Shown: positions 15,993-23,577, counted from the stretch's first letter. The stretch is 33,012 nt of DNA from Thermoflexus sp. (GCA_025057635.1 JANXBD010000013.1:1-33012); one strand, 5' to 3'. Made by a program: numbers and translations. The notes: generated by a model not told the origin, from the sequence alone.

Positions 15993-16628
15993 TTAGCGGT
16001 TCACAGGAAGGAAGTCATCTATGGGAGCACCTGCGACAGCGACAGCTGTGCACGTGCCATCTTTAGAGAGGATAACTCGCAGGGTCACCGGAACGGCCGA
16101 CCGACTACGCCGTTCCACCTGGATTCGGGCTTGCAGGATGGGTGGATCCCCTTCCTGCCAGGCGATCTCCCGAATGCGTCCGGAGATGCTTCCCTTGCTC
16201 TGATTCTGCGCCTGATCGATGAGGCGCTCGAGCGTGGCACGCAAAGTATCGACTGCGGAGCCCGGCGATCCGAACGCGCTGATGAGCTCACGCACTTCAA
16301 AGGGCGTGTAGAGCATCATCAAAATCTGCTCGCCTCGCCAGGCGATCACGCGGATCTCGGTGTCCGTTGCCAGCGCTCGCAGAAGGTATCCGATGTCGTC
16401 TTCCCATTCCTGGAGTCGCCGCTGGGCGTCTTCGCCTTCTGCTTTGCTCCAGAACAGCGGCACTCTGTAGGCGAGGCAGACGTCCCTGTCTGCGGATCCT
16501 GTCCCTCGTCGGCCACCGACAGACTGAGAATACAGCACTCCCAGTCCCGCTCCGAGCGCGACTAAAGCGCACGCCACTGGGAGCGCAATTAAAAGCCCGA
16601 TCCAAATTCGTTGTCTACTTTTGATCAT
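15993..16628 (-). CDS. Membrane-anchored protein of unknown function
   Basis: This 211-residue protein has a basic start (MIKSRQR), one TM or uncleaved signal segment (about 9-33, IGLLIALPVACALVALGAGLG) and a soluble extracytoplasmic domain. The domain has a Trp-rich amphipathic region (about 60-105) and a beta-strand-rich C-terminal part (ILQARIQVERRSR, VPVTLRVILSKDGTCTAVAV). I recognise no family. ATG 16628 has GGAGG 5 nt upstream, so it is a real gene. It converges on the SurA-like gene 226 bp away; that gap holds two small hairpins (15781-15798, 15835-15849) but no T-tract. Confidence 0.75.
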   Translation of the reverse strand: MIKSRQRIWIGLLIALPVACALVALGAGLGVLYSQSVGGRRGTGSADRDVCLAYRVPLFWSKAEGEDAQRRLQEWEDDIGYLLRALATDTEIRVIAWRGEQILMMLYTPFEVRELISAFGSPGSAVDTLRATLERLIDQAQNQSKGSISGRIREIAWQEGDPPILQARIQVERRSRSAVPVTLRVILSKDGTCTAVAVAGAPIDDFLPVNR

Positions 16629-16830
16629 CGTTACCTCCGGTCTGTTGAAGATTCGGAATCAGGAGCCGCGCCTGCAGTCCGTGTTGCGCTTGGCTATTTC
16701 GCCTACCCGGCATCAGCGGTGCGTGAACGTTGATATTTGTGAATCACTCGGTTCGCATGCTGAGGATCCCATCAGGAAGAGGGCAGCGGCATCCCTTCGG
16801 GACGGAAAGCTCATTCCTTAAGTGATATAT

Positions 16831-17185
16831 CTACACACCTACCGCGCGCCGGCCTGGTGGGCCGCTGCCCAAGCGGCAGGTGTAAGGTCTGCTATAAGCC
16901 ACCACCAGCCACGCTTCTGCCTCCAAGGCACAGGCGAAGATAGTTGCCCAACATACCACCCGCTCGATGTCCTCTATCCTCCTTAGCTAGGAGATCTCCA
17001 CCGCTAGGTAGATTTTACGATCTTTCTGGCGGTGGAATCCCCTCTACCGGCAAGTCCAGCTGGATGGTGTCTTCCACTTTTTCTTTGCCGATCCACCAGC
17101 CAGCGGATAACCTTGTTCAGCTCGGCGAAGCGGCGGTCGGTTCCCTAGCGGATCAGGTTTTCAAATCACGCACCGTAAAGGCCAT
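16831..17185 (-). pseudogene. Decayed gene resembling a coiled-coil/nuclease-like family
   Basis: An intact start survives: GGAG, 9 nt, ATG 17185, then MAFTVRDLKT. The frame then shifts and reads LIR-stop-GTDRRFAELNKVIRWLVD, later RKIVKIYLAVEIS-stop and DIERVVCWATIFACALEAEA, ending with TAG at 16831. In another frame the middle reads KEKVEDTIQLDLPVEG. The pieces fit the start (MAFTV-D---LIR) and end (KVYLAVE-S---D---A---A---A) of the Chloroflexota/cyanobacterial proteins with a coiled coil and PD-(D/E)XK-like end, with most of the middle deleted. Family assignment is from memory of its pattern and is tentative; that the gene is broken is clear. Confidence 0.4.
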
Positions 17186-17346
17186 ATCAAACATCTCCTC
17201 TCATGAGGATTCTATCATAGAGTTGGGGCAGAAACGAGGCGGGTTGGGTTCACAAACTATCCATGCGGGCTTCATGATTCTTTCGTCGGATGCTACGGGA
17301 ATGGCCATCCTTAGTGCACGCCGGTTAGACCCCTTCGTGCTTGCTG

Positions 17347-17773
17347 CTACTCGAGATCTGGGGCCTGCTCAAATTCAGAAGAGGCGTTGGTGAAGCTGTC
17401 AGTCGGAGGCCAGTGATCCGACAGGAGGCTTTTAAGAGCACTTGCTTCAATCCTTGATGGATAGTGCAGGCCTCTCATCTCGACGATCTCCCGAAGCGCT
17501 GCCTGGCAGGGATCGCAGGCGCTCGATCCGTGGAAGGACAGCGTAGATGGATCTCGCTCTCGTGAGAACCCGAACCGTGTGATAGCGCCTTCAAAATAGA
17601 CGGTTGGTAGCTCGTCGCCTGGGGATAGACACGTCCATAGACACGTCCGGGCGTATCAAGCGTGTTTGAGCCATCACCAGCTCGTATGGGGTCTGTAGCG
17701 GCGGGACCGGTGACGATTGGAGGATCGTTCTCTTGTGCAAATCGGCCGAGTAAGTTAAGTTTCTGAATCGCAT
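17347..17773 (-). pseudogene. Possible decayed open frame, function unknown
   Basis: From ATG 17773 a frame of 60 codons runs to 17591 (MRFRNLTYSADLHKRTILQ start). A different frame is then open through YFEGAITRFGFSRERD and LREIVEMRGLHYPSRIEAS to TAG at 17347. The two would make one protein of about 140 residues with one frameshift near 17600-17650, close to a 12-bp tandem duplication. I recognise no family, and chance open frames are possible at this GC content. Confidence 0.2.
17625..17648. repeat. 12-bp tandem duplication
   Basis: atagacacgtcc occurs twice head to tail. The unit is a multiple of three, so it keeps the frame. It lies within a stretch with no intact gene. Confidence 0.8.
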
Positions 17774-17783
17774 GCCCTAATTC

Positions 17784-17867
17784 TCAAATAGCCGATCGCC
17801 CCCTTGGTTTGATGCCCAGGCGCCGGGCGGCTTCCTCCAGGGTGAGAAGGCGGGTGATCACGGTCAT
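17784..17867 (-). pseudogene. Truncated helix-turn-helix (excisionase/MerR-like) gene
   Basis: ATG 17867 has GGAG 8 nt upstream and starts a 27-residue frame containing LLTLEEAARRLGIKPRG. This is the first helix-turn-helix of excisionase-type DNA-binding domains, which normally continues into a recognition helix and a wing. Here the frame stops within a few residues after the motif, so the gene is a remnant, or a very short peptide. Its place between decayed genes and the AlbA_2 pair fits a former mobile element. Confidence 0.4.
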
Positions 17868-17900
17868 TGCCGTCGCTCCCCTGCATCCAGCCGCTTACTT

Positions 17901-18272
17901 TCAGGGATTCGCAATAAAGGACCAGTCGATATCGATCGGCTTTCCAAGCGACACGACCTCAAACCCGATCTCATATTTGATCGTTGCCGCTTTCCCCTCC
18001 ACTTTCCCGCTCAGCTGGCCGGCGGCCTCGTATTTCAGCGGCACGTCCCCTTCGAGATCCACATACGCCCTCTCCGTCGCGCGGCCTTCTAGCTGGTCCG
18101 CAAATAAGAAGGTGGAAACGCCTGTCTGCCTTTCATAGACCCGTGCCAGTCTTCCCGAAATCCGAACCAGCTTCCTCCAGGGCTTGTATTCCACCTCATC
18201 GTCCAGATCGAAGTGGGTTGGGAATATGAAGTCCCTAAATACACCCCTGACGCCGTTGATGCTGTTGATCAC
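17901..18272 (-). CDS. Unknown 123-residue protein coupled to the AlbA_2 membrane protein
   Basis: The protein has no signal peptide or TM segment and is predicted to be rich in beta strands (for example RKLVRISGRLARVYE, AATIKYEIGFEVVSLG). I recognise no family. The GTG start at 18272 overlaps the stop of the AlbA_2 gene by 4 nt (GTGA), so the two are translationally coupled and probably work together. Codon and base use do not differ visibly from the neighbours. Downstream lie only remnants, so this two-gene unit is the only intact content of the accessory stretch. Confidence 0.7.
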   Translation of the reverse strand: MINSINGVRGVFRDFIFPTHFDLDDEVEYKPWRKLVRISGRLARVYERQTGVSTFLFADQLEGRATERAYVDLEGDVPLKYEAAGQLSGKVEGKAATIKYEIGFEVVSLGKPIDIDWSFIANP

Positions 18273-18907
18273 CTCGATGGGAGCAGCGGCAGGCCCTGGG
18301 GGAAGATCAGGGTCGCGAGCTCCTGGATCGGCCGGGCGTAGGCCACGCCGGTCAGGATCGTCAGGGGGATCAGCAGAGCGATCGCCAGCAGCGTGGCCAG
18401 AGACAGCAAACGGGCGCGTCGTCCCCGCTCGATCGCCGCCTCCTGATCCAGGGCGACGATCTCCTCCGGGCTGGCCGTCACCACGTGCGACAGGTGGCGG
18501 GTGAACACCGTGCGCTCGGCGATGCGCTTTTTGTCGGAGGCGAACTCGCGCTTGAATTTGTGGGGCTTTCGATAGCTCTGGGGGATGATGATCAGGCCCA
18601 CCAGCTTGCCGTCCACCAGGCCCTGCCAGTAGCGGAACACAACGGGGGGCTGACAGTATAGATCCGCAGCGTCCTTGAGCTGTCGGGCGGTCAGAGGGCT
18701 CTTCATCCCCACGACCGTGCCGTCGTCGTCCACGCCGATGAGGAGATAGCTGGTTTTGCCCACGCTTTTCATAATGTTGGCGAGGGACATCAGATCCTTG
18801 CAGAACTCTGCCTGTCCCTCCCGGATGGAGAGATCCAGCTCCCGCTTGAATTCAAGGGTGGGGCCTTCCCCCTGGGCGATGAGCCCTTTGATGAATCTTG
18901 CGTTCAT
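18269..18907 (-). CDS. AlbA_2/Schlafen-type domain protein with C-terminal membrane anchor
   Basis: This 212-residue protein has the AlbA_2 (Schlafen AlbA, formerly AAA_4) fold: TLEFKREL (17-24, with E19 and K21), EFCKDLMSLANIMKSVG (34-50), LLIGVDDDGTVVG (55-67) and the late RHLSHVVTASPEEIVAL (137-153). These domains bind nucleic acid or nucleotide; eukaryotic Schlafens use a related fold as an RNase. A TM helix follows (about 167-188), so the domain faces the cytoplasm at the membrane, an unusual addition. ATG 18907 has only a weak GAGGG; the long upstream frame to 19132 is antisense to tRNA genes and is not coding. No promoter is visible in the 50 bp after the tRNA terminator. Confidence 0.8.
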   Translation of the reverse strand: MNARFIKGLIAQGEGPTLEFKRELDLSIREGQAEFCKDLMSLANIMKSVGKTSYLLIGVDDDGTVVGMKSPLTARQLKDAADLYCQPPVVFRYWQGLVDGKLVGLIIIPQSYRKPHKFKREFASDKKRIAERTVFTRHLSHVVTASPEEIVALDQEAAIERGRRARLLSLATLLAIALLIPLTILTGVAYARPIQELATLIFPQGLPLLPSR

Positions 18908-18956
18908 GTCTGACCCTCGCGAGGCGTGTCCGCGGGCGGTTTTCGGATGCGGATGC

Positions 18957-18994
18957 CAAAACGCCCCGGGCCGAAAGCCTCGACCCGGGGCGTT
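18957..18994 (-). terminator. Terminator of the tRNA cluster
   Basis: Perfect 11-bp arms (18960-18970 and 18984-18994, AACGCCCCGGG / CCCGGGGCGTT) with a 13-nt loop; on the minus strand the stem is followed by TT(TT)GG. It lies 10 bp after tRNA-Cys and just before the AlbA_2 gene, whose expression may depend on read-through. Confidence 0.75.
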
Positions 18995-19003
18995 GAAGCG
19001 AGG

Positions 19004-19075
19004 AGGCGGCGGTGGGAATCGAACCCACGTCCGGGGTTTTGCAGACCCCTGCCTGAGCCACTCGGCTACGCCGCC
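19004..19075 (-). tRNA. trnC: tRNA-Cys (GCA)
   Basis: On the minus strand the acceptor arms GGCGGCG / CGCCGCC pair, the anticodon stem GGGGT/ACCCC carries loop CTGCAAA (anticodon GCA), and the T arm is GTGGG-TTCGATT-CCCAC. The discriminator is U73, as expected for tRNA-Cys. CCA is not encoded. Confidence 0.95.
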
Positions 19076-19077
19076 AG

Positions 19078-19150
19078 AGCGGGCGACGGGACTCGAACCC
19101 GCGACCTCCTCCATGGCAGGGAGGCGCTCCACCGTCTGAGCTACGCCCGC
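19078..19150 (-). tRNA. trnG: tRNA-Gly (GCC)
   Basis: Acceptor arms GCGGGCG / CGCCCGC pair, D arm GCTC...GAGC, anticodon stem CCTCC/GGAGG with loop CTGCCAT (anticodon GCC), and U73, as usual for tRNA-Gly. It lies 2 bp from tRNA-Cys. Confidence 0.95.
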
Positions 19151-19156
19151 CTGCAG

Positions 19157-19229
19157 TGCCGAGAGGCGGAATCGAACCGCCGACCCCCCGGTTTTCAGCC
19201 GGGTGCTCTACCAACTGAGCTATCTCGGC
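19157..19229 (-). tRNA. trnF: tRNA-Phe (GAA)
   Basis: Acceptor arms GCCGAGA / TCTCGGC pair, D arm GCTC...GAGC, anticodon stem CCCGG/CCGGG with loop CTGAAAA (anticodon GAA), T arm GGCGG-TTCGATT-CCGCC and discriminator A. It is the promoter-proximal member of the three-tRNA cluster. Confidence 0.96.
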
Positions 19230-19241
19230 AATCCACTTTAA

Positions 19242-19270
19242 TATCTAACATGGCCGGAAGGGTTTGTCAA
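19242..19270 (-). promoter_or_regulatory. Promoter of the tRNA cluster
   Basis: A perfect -35 TTGACA (19265-19270) and a weaker -10 TAGATA (19242-19247) preceded by TG-t are separated by 17 nt. Transcription would start about 6-8 nt before tRNA-Phe, typical spacing for a stable RNA gene. Confidence 0.65.
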
Positions 19271-19293
19271 GCCCATCAGCCCGAGCCTCACCC

Positions 19294-20625
19294 CTATACT
19301 TCCCCCACCACGTCCGCCAGCGGCCGGCCTTTCGGTTCGTAAGGCAGTGATAAGGCCGCCAGCCCTGAGATCCCATACGCGGCCGCGAAGACCGTTAGGG
19401 CCAGCGGCATGGAGACCCCCAGCAGGTATCCCCCGAGGGTGGGCGCGAGCGCCCCAGCGATCCGGGTCATCCCGCTGGCTGCGCCCATCCCGGTCGTGCG
19501 CAGCTGGGTGGGATACGCCTCCGGCGTATACGCGTAGAGAGCCCCCCAGGCTCCCAGGGCGAAGAACGACATCCAGATCGCTGCCGCCACATAGGCGGGC
19601 AGGGAGACCGCCGCCGCGAACAGATAGGTGAAGACCCCACTGGCGATCAGATACAGCCCTAGGGTCATCCGCCGACCGATCCGCTCCACCAGGTAGGCGG
19701 CCGAGAAATAGCCCGGAAGCTGGGCTAGGGTCAGAAGGAAGATGTATTCATAGGAGCGAAGGAAGGTCAGTCCACGCTGCACGAACAGGCTGGGCAGCCA
19801 GGTGAAGACCCCATAGTAGCCCAGGGAGATCCCAAACCAGATCAACCATAGCAGCGCCGTCGTTCGGGTGTAAGGACGGCGCCACAAGTCCCTCACCGTG
19901 ACACGAGGTGCCGATGGCGCAACCAGGCGGATTCCTTCCGGAAGCGAGGCGCCGTTCTCCCGGGCAACCTGAGCCAGAACAGCGCGGGCCTCTTCCTCGC
20001 GGCCGTGGACCAGGAGGAAGCGTGGGGACTCCGGGACATATCGACGGATCCAGAAAACGATGAGGCCCGGCAGGGCGGAGATTGCCAGGAGAGGCCGCCA
20101 TCCCACCTGCGGCACGATCAGCCAGGCCAGCCCTGCCGCCATCAGTGCTCCCAGCGCCCAGAAGGCCTCCAGATAAACCAGGTAACGTCCTCGCTTCTGG
20201 CGCGGCAGATACTCCGCGAAGATCGCATAGTCCACCGGCAACGTGCCGCCCACGCCGAAGCCGGTCAGCGCTCGCAGGAGGATCAAGGTTGCGAAGTTCG
20301 GCGAGAAGGCGGAGAGCAAGCCGAAGCCGGAGTCGATCAGCACTGTCAGGATGAAGCCAAGCTTGCGACCGATGCGATCGGAAAGCGTCCCCCAGAACCA
20401 GGCCCCGGCCAGCATCCCCAGGAAGATGGCCGTGCCCAGCAGGCCCGCCTGGGCTGTCGTCAGCCCCCACTCCTGCCGGATGGCCGGCAGCGCAAAGGAG
20501 ATCAGCAGGACCTCCATCGCATCCGCCGCCCATCCAGCGCCGCAGATCGCCATCAGCTTGTATTGAAACCGGCCCAGGCCCACCCGATCGATAGCTTCCT
20601 CGAAGGTCAGCGTTAAGGTCGCCAT
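19294..20625 (-). CDS. niaP: MFS transporter, probable niacin transporter NiaP
   Basis: This 443-residue protein has 12 predicted TM segments. MFS signatures are GTLSDRIGRKLG after TM2, the sugar-porter-like PESPRFLLVHGREEEA after TM6 and LVERIGRRMTLG after TM8. The N-terminus (FEEAIDRVGLGRFQYKLM then GWAADAMEVLL) is typical of the NiaP/SV2-related group. The assignment to nicotinate or nicotinamide uptake rests on the operon: it follows a NiaR-type repressor and a nicotinamidase. ATG 20625 has AGAGGAA upstream; the longer frame to 20766 is not supported. A 185-bp gap before it holds a candidate second promoter and operator. Confidence 0.8.
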   Translation of the reverse strand: MATLTLTFEEAIDRVGLGRFQYKLMAICGAGWAADAMEVLLISFALPAIRQEWGLTTAQAGLLGTAIFLGMLAGAWFWGTLSDRIGRKLGFILTVLIDSGFGLLSAFSPNFATLILLRALTGFGVGGTLPVDYAIFAEYLPRQKRGRYLVYLEAFWALGALMAAGLAWLIVPQVGWRPLLAISALPGLIVFWIRRYVPESPRFLLVHGREEEARAVLAQVARENGASLPEGIRLVAPSAPRVTVRDLWRRPYTRTTALLWLIWFGISLGYYGVFTWLPSLFVQRGLTFLRSYEYIFLLTLAQLPGYFSAAYLVERIGRRMTLGLYLIASGVFTYLFAAAVSLPAYVAAAIWMSFFALGAWGALYAYTPEAYPTQLRTTGMGAASGMTRIAGALAPTLGGYLLGVSMPLALTVFAAAYGISGLAALSLPYEPKGRPLADVVGEV

Positions 20626-20738
20626 GGAAGTTTCCTCTGAGTTTGATTTTGAAACTAGGGATGAGGTATTACTTCGCCTGAAGTGCAGCGTTAACGGCCT
20701 CACCCACCAGCAAATGCCTCCGAGTTGACGACAGCATA

Positions 20739-20762
20739 GTCCCACATAGGGACAACATTGTA
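20739..20762 (-). promoter_or_regulatory. Candidate internal promoter and inverted repeat before niaP
   Basis: On the minus strand an extended -10 (TG-t-TACAAT, box 20757-20762) is followed by the inverted repeat GTCCC-N5-GGGAC (20739-20753), placed where a repressor would cover the start of transcription. The -35 is poor (TGGCTC at 16 nt). It differs from the palindrome before the first gene, so the same regulator cannot be assumed. Confidence 0.35.
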
Positions 20763-20810
20763 ACATCCTCAGAGGGTTGAGCCACCCGGAGCAACCCCGC
20801 CCGCCTCGTC

Positions 20811-21353
20811 TTATTCCACCAGATAGCCTCGTTGCCGTAGCGCCTCCCGCGCCCGTTTCAAGATCTCCGGATTCCGCGCCTCTAGGGTGTGGAGATGCAA
20901 ACCGTCAGTCAGCTCGCTCAGCAGCCGAGCCCCTGTGCGCCGCAGAGCTTCCATAAACTGACGGATATCCTCCCGAGAAGCGATGTGCAGGCTTCCCCGC
21001 AACTCTCCGTAAATTGGGTGCTCCACGATCACATCCACCACTTCAACTCCCAGATCCACCAGGAGCGTCAGCTCATCCTCCGTCTGATCGGGGGTATGAC
21101 GGACGGCGACCAGCATCCGGTGGGCTGGACGGGCGCTGGGGAGGCAGTAGCCTCGGGGCGTCGCTAGGATCTCCACTCCCGCCACTCGCAGCACGGCGAT
21201 GTCCTGAACGATGACCTGCCGGCTGATTCCCAAGCGCTGGGCCAGCTCCGAACCGGTGAGCGGCCGGCCGGCCGTTCGCAGAAGCTCTAGGATCTGGGCG
21301 CGGCGCGCCTCGGGTCCCGCCGTGCGTTCAATCGACTTTCCGGGCACCGCCAT
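20811..21353 (-). CDS. niaR: NiaR-type transcriptional repressor of niacin genes
   Basis: This 180-residue protein has an HTH_11 winged helix (about 18-68, ILELLRTAGRPLTGSELAQR then LGISRQVIVQDIAVLR) and a C-terminal 3H domain with the namesake His residues (H86, H112 in VEHPIYGELRG, H153/H155 in GLHLHTLE). This layout defines NiaR (YrxA), which represses niacin uptake and salvage genes when niacin is present. ATG 21353 has GAGGG upstream and lies 11 bp after the nicotinamidase stop. Genes on both sides fit the regulon, so confidence is high. Confidence 0.9.
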   Translation of the reverse strand: MAVPGKSIERTAGPEARRAQILELLRTAGRPLTGSELAQRLGISRQVIVQDIAVLRVAGVEILATPRGYCLPSARPAHRMLVAVRHTPDQTEDELTLLVDLGVEVVDVIVEHPIYGELRGSLHIASREDIRQFMEALRRTGARLLSELTDGLHLHTLEARNPEILKRAREALRQRGYLVE

Positions 21354-21364
21354 GGTGCTTTCCC

Positions 21365-21979
21365 TCAGGCTGCCACTGGAGCACGCGTCCGAATCGCATC
21401 CACGGTGGTGAGGATGCCCCGGAACAGAAATGCTGTCTGGCGGTTGGCTGCCTCCATATCAAAGGGATGGAGGGCTGAAGTCGCGTCCACCGGAATGATC
21501 ACGTTGAACCAGCGCAGGGCCGCGCTGGCCGCTGTGTAATGCACGCAGATGCTGGCTACTGTGCCGCAGATCACCAGATCTTGGATATTCCGCAGGCGCA
21601 GTTCGTGCTCTAGGGGGGTGCCGTAGAAGGCATCATAGCGCCGCTTCGGAAGGACCAGTTCCCCTTCCTGAGGCTTCAGTTCCTCCACGATCTCCCACCC
21701 CCAGGTGCCCGCTAAGCAGTGCTCTCCCCAGATCGGGAACTCCGGGTCCCCCGGGTAGTGGGTGTCCTGGGTGAAGACCACAAACATCCCACTGGAGCGG
21801 GCCAGATCTAGGAGCTGGCGGATCTTCGGGATCGTGGCCGGGGCATCTGGAACGAAGAGCTTGCCCTGGGGATGAACAAAGTCATTCTGCATGTCCACGA
21901 CAATCAGCGCCGAGGTTCGAGGATCGATCTCCACAGCCGACGCTAAGGAATACTCGGGTGCTTCTACTGTCCGCGTCAT
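21365..21979 (-). CDS. pncA: Isochorismatase-family amidase, probable nicotinamidase
   Basis: This 204-residue enzyme would deamidate nicotinamide to nicotinate for NAD salvage. The catalytic triad is visible: D29 (VVDMQNDF), K112 (LPKRRYDAF) and C145 (GTVASICVHYTA, including the family cis-peptide stretch). D72 and H74 (TQDTHYPGD) and H87 (WGEHC) stand where PncA metal ligands occur. Family members act on various amides; the nicotinamide role follows from the NiaR and NiaP neighbours. ATG 21979 has AGGAGG 6 nt upstream. First gene of the operon, controlled by the promoter and palindrome at 22002-22053. Confidence 0.85.
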   Translation of the reverse strand: MTRTVEAPEYSLASAVEIDPRTSALIVVDMQNDFVHPQGKLFVPDAPATIPKIRQLLDLARSSGMFVVFTQDTHYPGDPEFPIWGEHCLAGTWGWEIVEELKPQEGELVLPKRRYDAFYGTPLEHELRLRNIQDLVICGTVASICVHYTAASAALRWFNVIIPVDATSALHPFDMEAANRQTAFLFRGILTTVDAIRTRAPVAA

Positions 21980-22001
21980 GGAAACCTCCTGTATAGACAG
22001 A

Positions 22002-22018
22002 TGACAAATTTATTGTCA
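22002..22018. promoter_or_regulatory. Operator-like palindrome at the niacin operon start
   Basis: TGACAA-attta-TTGTCA is a perfect 6-bp inverted repeat just downstream of the -10 box, covering the likely start of transcription. It is flanked by two agacag copies (21995-22000, 22020-22025) 25 bp apart. The place suits a repressor, most simply the NiaR protein encoded in the same operon; the binding is inferred. Confidence 0.6.
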
Positions 22019-22024
22019 AGACAG

Positions 22025-22053
22025 ATTATACTCCCTGAAAGGTTAGCTGTCCA
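22025..22053 (-). promoter_or_regulatory. Promoter of the niacin salvage operon
   Basis: TGGACA (22048-22053) and a perfect TATAAT (22025-22030) are separated by 17 nt on the minus strand. The start of transcription would be near 22018, inside the palindrome. A second, weaker pair (TTGACA and TATACA, 18 nt apart) overlaps the palindrome itself but would remove the ribosome site from the message. Confidence 0.75.
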
Positions 22054-22387
22054 TCCCTTTTAGTAGTAAGGAGGGATAGGCCCTATTTCATCGCGGACTC
22101 ATGGTCATGCTGTAGATTTATTCGGCGGGGCCGCTCTCGGAGTCTTCTGGCGAGGAAGCAAGTCGGGGTTTTATGCGGACATTCCCTTTGTGAATTCTGT
22201 AGCGAAGCTCATATGCCACGTGAGGTGAATTGGCCTTCAGTCCCCATCCCCAGCAGGGGGAGCCGGTTCTCCAAGGCGAATCCGCTTATCGGATTTCGAA
22301 TCAGATAGAACACCCGCGCAGGCGCAAGCTTCTATTTCCTGCGTCTTAATGTGCGGGGAAGAATGAGCTCGTAAGGCCCCTGTCGGT
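22054..22387. other. Gene-free stretch
   Basis: No supported gene lies between the niacin promoter and the SDR gene. A small hairpin aatccg-cttat-cggatt (22279-22295) is visible without a T-tract. I see no terminator for either side. Confidence 0.5.
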
Positions 22388-23362
22388 TTATTGATTCATT
22401 TGGTACCATTCCCATGCGCACCGGATGGCCTCCCGAACGGGGATCTCGGGGCGGTAACCCAGCTCAGCTTCCGCCTTACGACCATCACACCAAATGAAAT
22501 GAGCGCTCAGCCACAACTGATCTGCCCCAATCGGCAATGAGACGCCAGTTCTGCTTGCGATGCGAGCCAGCGCGGCTAGCCCCTTCACAACAGGGACGGG
22601 CAGCACCCAACGAGGAACGGGAACTCCGACAATTTGTGCAATCTGCTCGGCGAGCTCCTGATAGGTTAGATTCTCTCCCCCCAAGATATAACGCTCGCCG
22701 GGTCGTCCGCGCTCCAGGGCCAGGAGATGTCCCCGCGCTACGTCCTCTACAGCTACCACGTTCACTCCGCCTGGCGGGAGAGCCGGCACTCGTCTCCGGG
22801 CCATCTCCAGAATCAGGCTCCCGGAGATGCGATGAATATCCCGAGGGCCCAGGATCACGGAGGGGTTCACGATCACGACCTCTAAGCCCCGTTCCACGAA
22901 GATCCGAGCGATCGCTTCCGCCATGGCCTTGCTGTATCCATAGAGGAAACGGGCGGGGGACAGATTGAAGGGATGGTCTTCGGTAAGCAGTGTGCCGGGC
23001 CTGGGCACTCCAAGCGCCGCCAGGGAGCTGGTCAGGATGACTCGTTGGATTGCCAGCTCTTGGGCAGCGGCCAGAATATTCCGCGTGCCTTCGATGTTCA
23101 CTCGGAGGATCTGTTCCGCCGGGTTGCGCCAGTAGGCGGAGATCGCAGCGGTGTGGAAGACGACATCGCATCCCACCATCGCCGCTCTTAGGCTGTCGGG
23201 ATTCAACACGTCTCCGATGGCATGTTCCACTTCGATATCTGTGATTGCCCCCAAGGGCGATGTAGCGCGGCGGAGGATCCGAACAGCCCAACCCTGTTTT
23301 CGTAGATAAGCGGCCAGGTTGGCCCCTAGAAACCCAGTGCCTCCTGTGATCAGCGCGCGCAT
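22388..23362 (-). CDS. Extended SDR NAD(P)-dependent epimerase/reductase
   Basis: This 324-residue protein has the Rossmann signature GGTGFLG (7-13), the acidic GDVLNP turn (50-55), the catalytic S112/S113 (LTSSLAALG) and YGYSK (Y141, K145). The C-terminal part has VEDVARGHLLALERGRPGE and YILGGENLTYQELAEQI, which resemble the hopanoid-associated (HpnA-like) and dihydroflavonol-reductase-like branch of the family. Substrate cannot be told. It stands alone. The ATG has no clear ribosome site. An extended -10 (TG-t-TAGAAT) lies about 60 bp upstream. Confidence 0.85.
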   Translation of the reverse strand: MRALITGGTGFLGANLAAYLRKQGWAVRILRRATSPLGAITDIEVEHAIGDVLNPDSLRAAMVGCDVVFHTAAISAYWRNPAEQILRVNIEGTRNILAAAQELAIQRVILTSSLAALGVPRPGTLLTEDHPFNLSPARFLYGYSKAMAEAIARIFVERGLEVVIVNPSVILGPRDIHRISGSLILEMARRRVPALPPGGVNVVAVEDVARGHLLALERGRPGERYILGGENLTYQELAEQIAQIVGVPVPRWVLPVPVVKGLAALARIASRTGVSLPIGADQLWLSAHFIWCDGRKAEAELGYRPEIPVREAIRCAWEWYQMNQ

Positions 23363-23422
23363 GGAGGTTCGGCCTGATTTGGAAACGTGAATGTTGTGTA
23401 GTGATCGAGGGATTGCCTTTAG

Positions 23423-23431
23423 ATTCTAACA
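23423..23431 (-). promoter_or_regulatory. Possible extended -10 promoter of the SDR gene
   Basis: On the minus strand TG-t-TAGAAT (box 23423-23428) fits an extended -10; no good -35 is present. Confidence 0.35.
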
Positions 23432-23577
23432 GAGATCTTGAGATCCTCTAGCGATGCGGCTCCGAATCGTTGGGCTATTCCTAAGCAGCCTGCCGTTGCC
23501 AGGGCGGATTACGTGTCCTTGCGAATGCTGCGTTGTAGGCTGAATTCGTTTAAAATTGAGTAGGATCTAAAGTGTGC

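Noticed and set aside
17028-17040. Near-match to the 3' end of tRNA-Cys as an attachment-site repeat
   Set aside because: Only about 12 bases match with a gap, and they fall inside the decayed reading frame; too short to separate from chance.
16944-17393. A 149-codon plus-strand open frame
   Set aside because: No ribosome site and no family pattern; the opposite strand carries recognisable remnants in the same place.
18908-19132. Long N-terminal extension of the AlbA_2 protein
   Set aside because: It crosses the terminator and the tRNA-Cys gene; the homologous domain starts at the ATG 18907.
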